A stretch of DNA of 14,968 bases from Gamarada debralockiae (taxonomy: Eukaryota; Ascomycota; Leotiomycetes; Helotiales; Hyphodiscaceae), in assembly GCA_002803225.1 (NCBI GenBank), contig NXFV01000540.1:1-14968 (forward strand). The letters are read 5' to 3'. The notes under the pieces were generated by a model. That model was given only the letters and a program-made list of their open reading frames with translations, was not told the DNA's origin and ran no database searches. Below are positions 7,050 through 12,490 of the stretch, piece after piece (position 1 is the stretch's first letter; the number at the start of each line of letters is the position of its first letter). A program made the position numbers and the translations under genes.

Positions 7050-8190
7050 CCCTAGATCAACGGGGTTTACTTTGTTACAAGGGAAGGGCTATTATCCCTC
7101 AATAGAAGGCACTGATTCAAGAGCTTCTGTACTTGTACTATAACGACTAGCTTATAGGGCACTAGGGCATCGATAAGACTAGAGAACTGCTATAACGTAG
7201 GTTCTATTAACTAAAGTTAGCGACTGATATTAGGGAGTATATAATTACTTGCCCGACCTATTAGAATATCGCAATCCCTCGGTATAAGCCGTATAGTAAG
7301 CTTGAGCCTTTGCCTGTGCTATAGCACCCTTAACAGGAGGTCTCACTTAATCTTATCACTTAGCTCCCTAGATTATATATAGGGACTATAGAGTACAATG
7401 CTATTCTAGTTATAGTTGATTGCTATACTAAAATAGCTAAATTTATTCTGATAACCACTAAGCTAGCTATACTTGAATTTACAGCCCTATTCTATGAGAA
7501 TATCGAACTTAAGTATAGTTCCCCTTAAGGAATAGTGTCTAATAGAGACACTAGAATTACTTTTAAGTTCTGGGCTAAGGTCTATACCTACTCCTTGATC
7601 AAGCGAAGGCTCAGTACTGCCTTCTACCTACAAACTAATAGCCAGACTAAAATCCTTAACTGTATACTCGAAAATTACCTCTAAGCTTACACTAGTCTCG
7701 AGCAAATAAACTAGGCTAAGCTTTTGCCAAGCGCTGAATTCGTATATAATAACAGTCGAAGTTCGAGAACTAGCATAACCCCTTTTAAAACCTTATATAG
7801 CTATGATCTAGAATTACGAGTTAATATCACTAGCGCTAAGAATAGCACTAGCAAGGGGGAGGCACCAGCAGCATACGACCGAATCACCTACCTTACAGAC
7901 CTACAGAAATGCCTTACAGACCAGCTACTTCAAAGCTAAGAGCGACAAGCGAAGTACTATAACTAGCGTTATTAACCAAAGCTCTTCAAGCAAGGAAACC
8001 TAGTTAAATTATCCACAAGGAACCTAAGGCTTAAGGATAAGAAGCTATAACCTAGGTAAATTAGACCCTTACGGATTCTGGAACGTATCAGTACACAAGC
8101 CTACCGGCTGGCCCTTCCTGAGAAATACAACTGATTATATGATATATTCCCTATCCAAGCTATCGAGGAATACAAGCCTAGGGAAGACTA
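7050..8190 (+). other. Integrase domain with zinc-binding N-terminus and GPY/F-like module, copy 1
   Basis: Joins element DNA to the host genome. The HHCC part reads IGH, a stop at the Trp position, GIDKTRELL (His 7160-7162), and CPTYQN, where the second Cys of the C-x-x-C is Tyr. The DDE core gives VSLNLIT (Asn at 7349-7351 for Asp), SNRDTRITFKFWA (Asn at 7541-7543 for Asp) and QTNSQTKILN (Lys at 7649-7651 for Glu). The spacing between the last two is 35 residues, correct for D-x35-E. YNNSRSSRTSITPF follows, then a GPY/F-like stretch (GNLVKLSTRNLRL, RPLRILERISTQAYRLALPE). All three catalytic losses are G-to-A. Confidence 0.85.
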
Positions 8191-8227
8191 ACTACTACTA
8201 CCTATACCTGATCTCGAGAATAACGAA

Positions 8228-8383
8228 GAGTAGGAGATTAAAGAAGTAAAGGACTAGGCTATCATTAAAGGACAGACTTACTACCTAGTGAAGTAGGAAA
8301 GCTGGCCTACTAAGTATAACCTCTGGGTACCTGAGGACGGCATGGGGAATGTAAGGGAGGTAATACGAAGGTATAAGAAGGTT
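8228..8383 (+). other. Chromodomain at the Pol C-terminus, copy 1
   Basis: After integrase the frame reads EIKEVKD, a stop, AIIKGQTYYLVK, a stop, ESWPTKYNLWVPEDGMGN and VREVIRRYKK. This is the chromodomain pattern (x-I/V-x-x-I/V-x-D-x-R/W, G-x-x-YYLVKW-x-x-W-P, x-x-N-x-W-x-P, helix ending Y-K-K). In chromoviruses this domain directs integration toward particular chromatin (established for the group). The two stops fall where Trp is expected. Confidence 0.82.
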
Positions 8384-8450
8384 AGGAGAGCCAGGGAGGC
8401 TAAGAAACCCTAAGGATAGACTACTTAGCTCCTCGTGGATAAGTAGCCTT

Positions 8451-8460
8451 AGGAGAGGGA
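8451..8460 (+). other. Polypurine tract, chromovirus 1
   Basis: AGGAGAGGGA, all purine, ends four bases before the 3' LTR. This is the usual place where plus-strand DNA synthesis is primed. Confidence 0.7.
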
Positions 8461-8464
8461 TAGT

Positions 8465-9141
8465 TATAATAAAAGTACAAGGAATACAGGTTTATAGGCG
8501 ATTTCACAGGCGATCTTACAGGCGATTTCATAGGTACTTTCAGAAGAGCGATTTTAGAAGGGCGATCAAGTGATTGTAGGCGTATGTGACTTAAGCGAGG
8601 TTCTTATAATTATAAGAACCCCCACGTGATATTCGCTAGAACTATCACGCGTGACTAAACCTAGAATTATACTATATCTTAAGCCCTAGCTTAACAAATA
8701 TAATAACTCGAAAGAGTTAGTCTAGACTTATAGAAGTACTAAAGATTAAAAGCCCTAAAGGACTATAGTAAGGCCTAGGCCTAGGAAGAGTAGTCTAGAC
8801 CTAGAGAGACTCAAAGGGATTAATCTAGACCTATAGAAGCCCTAAGGGTCTAGAAGGCTATAAGGGTCTAGACTTTAGTAACCTCTAAAGGGATTGGAAA
8901 TACTAATCTTAGTTTATATAGGGCTAGTAGCTAGTACAGCTACTACTAGAGCTAGGAGCTAGGAATAGAGTATAAGTAAGACTTACTAATCCTACTTAAA
9001 GAAGAATAAGCTTAAGTTTCGGAAATCAGATTATACAAAAGCTTAGGAAACCTAATTAATACTTCTTTACTTACTAAACTACTACGTCTTTGTTGTACTG
9101 TGATCCCTCCTGTTGCCCTCCAGCTACCTCCAGCTATTACA
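8465..9141 (+). repeat. 3' LTR of chromovirus 1 (677 bp)
   Basis: Same length as the 5' LTR, aligned without gaps. It begins TATAATAA where the 5' copy has TGTAACAG, and ends CAGCTATTACA directly before CAGTA. Of 66 differences, this copy carries the A or T at 57, so it was hit more strongly by RIP. Confidence 0.93.
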
Positions 9142-9146
9142 CAGTA
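9142..9146 (+). repeat. Target-site duplication CAGTA, right copy (chromovirus 1)
   Basis: Identical to 2310-2314. Keeping a single copy restores the minus-strand reading frame across the insertion. Confidence 0.92.
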
Positions 9147-9317
9147 CCTGATGTTTCTGCTCTCTTATCCTCTCTCTCTTCCTACTAATATTAGTACTTC
9201 TTCCCTATATCTGGTTTATAGGTACTATGAATATCTCTGAGGTAGCCCTATAAGTCTGATTCTAAATAAAGTACTATAGAGTATAATAAATACAGGTATA
9301 GAATTAAGTCCTTACTA
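9142..9317 (-). pseudogene. DUF3435-like gene, middle segment between two insertions
   Basis: This short piece of the minus-strand gene lies between the solo LTR and chromovirus 1. In the frame that joins both neighbours it reads SKDLILYLYLLYSIVLYLES, then a Gln-position stop, GYLRDIHSTYKPDIGKKY and EEREDKRAETSGTA. The L-x-x-(H/Y)-L-R-D-I-H ending looks like the last half of a C2H2-type finger. The YLYLLY just before it fits a decayed Cys-Pro-His-Pro-x-Cys; DUF3435 proteins often have such a finger here (family knowledge from memory, not searched). Codons are intact at both edges: one GAT codon is split across the solo LTR and one GCT codon across chromovirus 1. Confidence 0.65.
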
Positions 9318-9322
9318 TCTAG
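9318..9322 (+). repeat. Target-site duplication TCTAG, left copy (solo LTR)
   Basis: TCTAG precedes TGTAATAG at 9323 and recurs at 9609-9613 right after CTGTTACA. Confidence 0.88.
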
Positions 9323-9608
9323 TGTAATAGAACTAGGCCCTGAAGGAACAGGCTAGGCTATGTAGACCCTAGAAGGGTACAGGAGCCTGGAAGGCTCGGA
9401 AATCTGAGTCAGTAGCTAGTACAGCTGCCATGTGAAGTATAAGTAAGGCCTGCCAACCCTACTTAAAGAAGGGCAAGCTTGAGTTTCGGAAATCAGATCG
9501 TACGAAAGCTCAGGAAATAGAATCAATACTTCTTCATCTACTGAACTGCTACTTCTCTGATATACTGTGATCCCTCCTGTTGCCCTCCAGCTACCAGTAG
9601 CTGTTACA
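9323..9608 (+). mobile_element. Solo LTR of a related chromovirus (286 bp)
   Basis: TGTAATAG...CTGTTACA with matching TCTAG on both sides marks a single LTR left by recombination between the two LTRs of an element. Its 3' ~200 bp matches the ends of the 677-bp and 431-bp LTRs (for example the block CCTACTTAAAGAAGGGCAAG at ~9458 and the last ~45 bp), while the 5' part is shorter and lacks the GGGCGATTT block. Same orientation as the two larger elements. Confidence 0.85.
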
Positions 9609-9613
9609 TCTAG
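9609..9613 (+). repeat. Target-site duplication TCTAG, right copy (solo LTR)
   Basis: Matches 9318-9322. Using one copy keeps the minus-strand gene in frame across the solo LTR. Confidence 0.88.
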
Positions 9614-10687
9614 GCTCTTGATATAATCTAGGATATATATAGAGATATATCTTTATTAGCTGATTTGATCTAGGAACTGTTTTATCTATAAGGTCGCTAG
9701 TAACTATTTTTTCTTGAGATATCTACTATAATATCTAGTATAAGTAATAGTATAGCGGAAAATAACTAAGTTATAGTAGAAAGGCATATTAATATTATTA
9801 ATATAGTTTTAGTAGTAAACTTCTTAATCTATCTCGCTATTTATTTACTTACTATACTAGAAGTAAAATTTAGTAAAGCTAGATAGCTTCTTATAGTAGG
9901 TCTTAAAGTACTAGTATATATAATCTTATTTATCTTTAATATTAATTCTAATATAGTCTATTAGCAAAGGTAGTATTATATAATAGGGGGTTATCCTTAC
10001 TCTTTAATCTTTTTACTATAAGTTAATATTAGATAGTAACCTCCTATAGGCTATAATACTTTCTAGTATATAATACAGGAATTATTTATATAGAGAGTAA
10101 TAAGATCTTAAAGAGTAGAGATACTCTTAGGGCTCTATAGTAAGATAGTAAGTAGTAAAGTACAAGTAAGGTAATTATACTTAGGAACTATATAGTAGAT
10201 AATATAGTTAAAGTAACTATAGTACTATTCGCCTTAGTTGTCTACCTTATACTAGATAATATATACTTACTATTAAGTCCTATAGTAGTTTACTAACTCT
10301 CTATTAATAAGCTTTTGATATTAATTATAGATAAGATACTACTAAGCTTTAAGCTCTTAGTACTTCTTCTCTGTAATACTAGCTGTAATTTAAGTAGAGA
10401 GTTTAGTAATCTACTTACTAAGATTAGTAAAGTCCTATTATTATCTTAGCTTATCTAGGTACTTTACTAGAAGTAAGTACTAGAGATCTAGATTTCTTCT
10501 TATAGATACTAAGTAGAAGTCTTCTATAAGATCCTATTATAACTTAAGGCTAAGGAAGACTACTATATTATTTATATTACTTATATTATTTAAGTAGTAT
10601 TTAATAAGAGTCTTTAAGTTTTTATATATAATGAACTTTATAACTTACTCTAGTAAATAGCTGCTATCTATTACTAATTAGCTTACT

Positions 10688-10692
10688 ATACC
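10688..10692 (+). repeat. Presumed left target site ATACC of chromovirus 2
   Basis: The five bases before the LTR. The right copy would follow the 3' LTR, beyond the window, so duplication is predicted and not seen. Confidence 0.4.
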
Positions 10693-10723
10693 TGTAACAA
10701 GAGCCTAGCTCCTGAAGGTATAC

Positions 10724-10777
10724 GGGCGATTTCATGGGCGGTTTCACATGGGCGGTTTCACATGGGCGATTTTATAT
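10724..10777 (+). repeat. GGGCGATTTCACAT-type tandem repeats in the LTR of chromovirus 2
   Basis: Four units of 12-14 bp: GGGCGATTTCAT, two copies of GGGCGGTTTCACAT and GGGCGATTTTATAT. More regular than the block in copy 1, which suggests recent unit turnover. Confidence 0.78.
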
Positions 10778-10848
10778 GAAACCAGGTGATATTGTTGGAA
10801 CTGCTATAATTACTTGAGCCAGGCTCAATATATCTGCACAGTTAGGAA

Positions 10849-10912
10849 CAGTCAGCGATTAGTCAGCAGTTAGTCAGTGTACAGTCAGTTGCAGAGTCAG
10901 CAACAGTACAGC
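10849..10912 (+). repeat. AGTCAG-rich short repeats in the LTR of chromovirus 2
   Basis: AGTCAG or a close variant occurs about five times with irregular 3-8 bp spacing (AGTCAGCGATT, AGTCAGCAGTT, AGTCAGTGTAC, AGTCAGTTGC, AGTCAGCAAC). Absent from the 677-bp LTR. Could be regulatory sites or simple repeat growth. Confidence 0.6.
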
Positions 10913-11123
10913 TAGCATATGAAGCTAGGAGTCTAGAGTGAAGGATAAGTAAGGCCTATTGACCTTACTTAGGGAAGGCAAGCTTGAGTTCATATTATAC
11001 GAGCGTACTAGTACTACGGAACCTCTTTTCAATATAATTATTATTGTCTCCCTTCCCCTATTGCTACTTCTCCGATATACTGTAATCCCTCCTGCTGCCC
11101 TCTAGCTACTAGTAGCTATTACA

Positions 11124-11144
11124 ACTCTTAAGCTTCTACCTACA
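11124..11144 (+). promoter_or_regulatory. Primer-binding region of chromovirus 2
   Basis: Starts ACTCTTAAGCTTCTACC right after the LTR. It differs from copy 1 by one C-to-T, and TAAGCTT still pairs with CAAGCTTGAGTT in the LTR (10979-10990). No tRNA-type TGG start is seen. Confidence 0.35.
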
Positions 11145-11158
11145 GGGCCGATTGCACT

Positions 11159-12490
11159 ATGCCAGAACAAGTAGCTCTTGGTGATGCCACCGTATCTAAG
11201 TCAACCTTGGGAACCAATTAGGAAGTCAATACTGCCGCCGACCTAGCTAGGCTTCGAACTGAAGGAAAGGTTCTTATAACCTAATAGCTTCAAGAGCTTA
11301 ACGTTAGGGTTAAAGCCCTCGAAAATATAGCCTAACTTGAAGAGCGCTTTAGGAACCTTGAAAATCGGAAGTGTACTAGCGACGCTATCAAAGACCTTAT
11401 TGGCTAGGCCGCCGACTCCCCTATATCTTAGCTAGAATATCGATCTAGCTACTAGACTAGCTCGATATAGCTATCAATTGAGCGTAGCCCTAGCTCCTCT
11501 GATTCTAATACTGTTACTTATTACTAGTACAAGCGACAATACTTTTCTCAAGGAATTAAGGTTAAGCTTAGCTATACCTTAAAGGTTAGCTCTAGTCTTT
11601 GAGAGTGGGGAGACTAGAAGAAGGACATTAAAAGGGTCTTTGAAGGAGACCCTGAAACTTACTAAACTGGAGGCCAAAGGATTCTTAAGGCTTTAGATTA
11701 TTTGGACGCTAATTTGAAGTCCCTATAGTATACCTTTAGTGACTAGAAGGAAGGCGTTAAGAAATGGTTAATATTTATTAATTGGACCCGCGATAATATC
11801 CAAAATGGTCAAAACGCTACTGCTACTCTATACGAGCAGCTTAACTTAGCCAAGTAACTGCCTGATAAGTCACTAGTATAGTTCAACGCTTACTTATTAG
11901 CAATTGAAAGAGACCTGCCCTAGAAAGACGAAGTAGCCTTAGCTATGGCCTTTTACTTGAAGCTTACTGATGAACTGAAGCGATAGTTCAAAAAATCTAA
12001 TATAGCTATACCTAAGACTAGAGCTTAGTGCGTAGCTATAGCCTAACGCGTATGGGAGGGACTACATGGCATTGAAGGAAGGAAGAGTACCTAAGGTTAT
12101 CGGGATCAGAAGAAGGACACTAGAGGCTATAAGGACTGTACTATAGCTAGCTCTAGCTCGAAGTACCCTAGGACTGACTCCTGGAGGGACTGCAAGGACT
12201 ACTACCGTATCAGCTATCAAAAGGACGAATCACGCTATACTAAGAAGCTGAAGGAAGAATAGTTTGACGATGCCTGTTATTATTACTAGAAGCTAGGTCA
12301 CTATACTGCTAGTTGCCTTAAGCGGAGGGAACAAAGAGAACGATATTAGGAAGCAAAAATTTAGTTAACCTAACGGTAATAGTCAGAGACCGGTAGTTAG
12401 CCTAGTGGATTACTTAGCCTTAGCTAGTTAAGCTCTAAAGAACCTATAACTTTAAACGATTCTTATGACTCGTACGACTTATTAAACTAG
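11159..12490 (+). pseudogene. gag: gag of chromovirus 2, with in-frame stops
   Basis: Starts at ATG 11159 (MPEQVALGDATVSKSTLGTN, then TAG). The frame stays the same through 443 codons to TAG at 12488-12490. It contains the helical N-terminal region (AADLARLRTEGKVLIT), a capsid core (LDYLDANLKSL region, DEVALAMAFYLKLTDELK, FKKSNIAIPKTRA) and a zinc knuckle (12275-12316). Length and end match copy 1. The internal stops are TAA/TAG at Gln or Trp positions. Confidence 0.82.
12275..12316 (+). other. CCHC zinc knuckle of Gag, copy 2 (second Cys lost)
   Basis: Cys-Tyr-Tyr-Tyr-stop-Lys-Leu-Gly-His-Tyr-Thr-Ala-Ser-Cys. The second Cys is Tyr and the following Trp is TAG, the same two changes as in copy 1. 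Confidence 0.8.

Larger units (their letters stand above)
4340..8413 (+). pseudogene. pol: pol of chromovirus 1 (PR-RT-RH-INT-chromodomain), RIP-inactivated
   Basis: The polyprotein that copies and integrates the element. All domains are read in one frame (codon starts = 2 mod 3), -1 relative to gag, over ~1,357 codons: protease (~4376-4745), reverse transcriptase (~4955-5640), RNase H (~5870-6250), a long repeat-containing linker (~6251-7040), integrase (~7050-8190) and chromodomain (~8228-8383). No indel shifts this frame; damage is by transitions creating stops and replacing catalytic residues. Two stretches remain open, 4928-5218 (N-terminal RT) and 7724-7939 (integrase core end), but neither is a gene of its own. 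The 5' limit is approximate, since the point of the -1 shift is not known; the 3' TAA (8411-8413) could itself be a mutated Gln codon. Confidence 0.85.
2315..9141 (+). mobile_element. Chromovirus 1: full-length Ty3/gypsy LTR retrotransposon, RIP-inactivated
   Basis: A complete 6,827-bp element: 677-bp LTR, primer-binding region, gag, pol (protease, reverse transcriptase, RNase H, integrase, chromodomain), polypurine tract, 677-bp LTR, flanked by CAGTA on both sides. The PR-RT-RH-INT order places it in Ty3/gypsy, and the chromodomain after integrase places it among chromoviruses (family knowledge). It cannot make its proteins: the gag ATG has become ATA and the coding frames hold many TAA/TAG codons. 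Its LTRs differ only by transitions, so damage came after insertion, mainly by RIP. It sits antisense inside the minus-strand DUF3435-like gene. Confidence 0.95.
9609..10692 (-). pseudogene. DUF3435-like gene, 5' segment in the window, strongly RIP-mutated
   Basis: AT-rich DNA that hides a minus-strand reading frame whose stops are almost all TAA or TAG. From 10692 downward it reads VIKFIIYKNLKTLIKYYL, DLIEDFYLVSIRRNLDL, LLLVKYLDKLR, ITEKKYQELK, INRELVNYYRT, TLQDLITLYINNS and PIGGYYLILTYSKKIK. A single frameshift near 9960-9990 (a five-base C run on this strand) then leads into MPFYYNLVIFRYT and QFLDQIS. This order of an L-x-x-L-x-x-L helical region, then S-x-x-x-x-x-LQDLITLY, then paired zinc-binding segments resembles the C-terminal half of fungal DUF3435 proteins (recalled, not searched). 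Chromovirus 2 interrupts the gene at 10692, so the N-terminal part, where a tyrosine-recombinase core would be, is outside the window. Confidence 0.6.
10693..11123 (+). repeat. 5' LTR of chromovirus 2 (431 bp)
   Basis: TGTAACAA at the start and CTATTACA at the end, followed by the same ACTCTTAAGCTTCTACC that follows the LTR of copy 1. It shares the GGGCGATTT repeats (10724-10777) and the 3' ~180 bp with the 677-bp LTR, but the middle differs. The end at 11123 is firm; the start rests on the TGTAAC match. Confidence 0.82.

Noticed and set aside
9282..9322. An earlier start for the solo LTR at TATAATA (9282)
   Set aside because: No matching target duplication there. TGTAATAG at 9323 has TCTAG on both sides and restores the gene frame.
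9609..10692. OrsD/DUF3505-type domain as the identity of the minus-strand remnant
   Set aside because: A few Cys/Pro positions look similar, but the LQDLITLY block and the later paired zinc-binding segments fit DUF3435 better.
9609..10692. Centromere-like or origin-like AT-rich DNA
   Set aside because: A decayed coding frame explains the composition; no satellite periodicity is seen.
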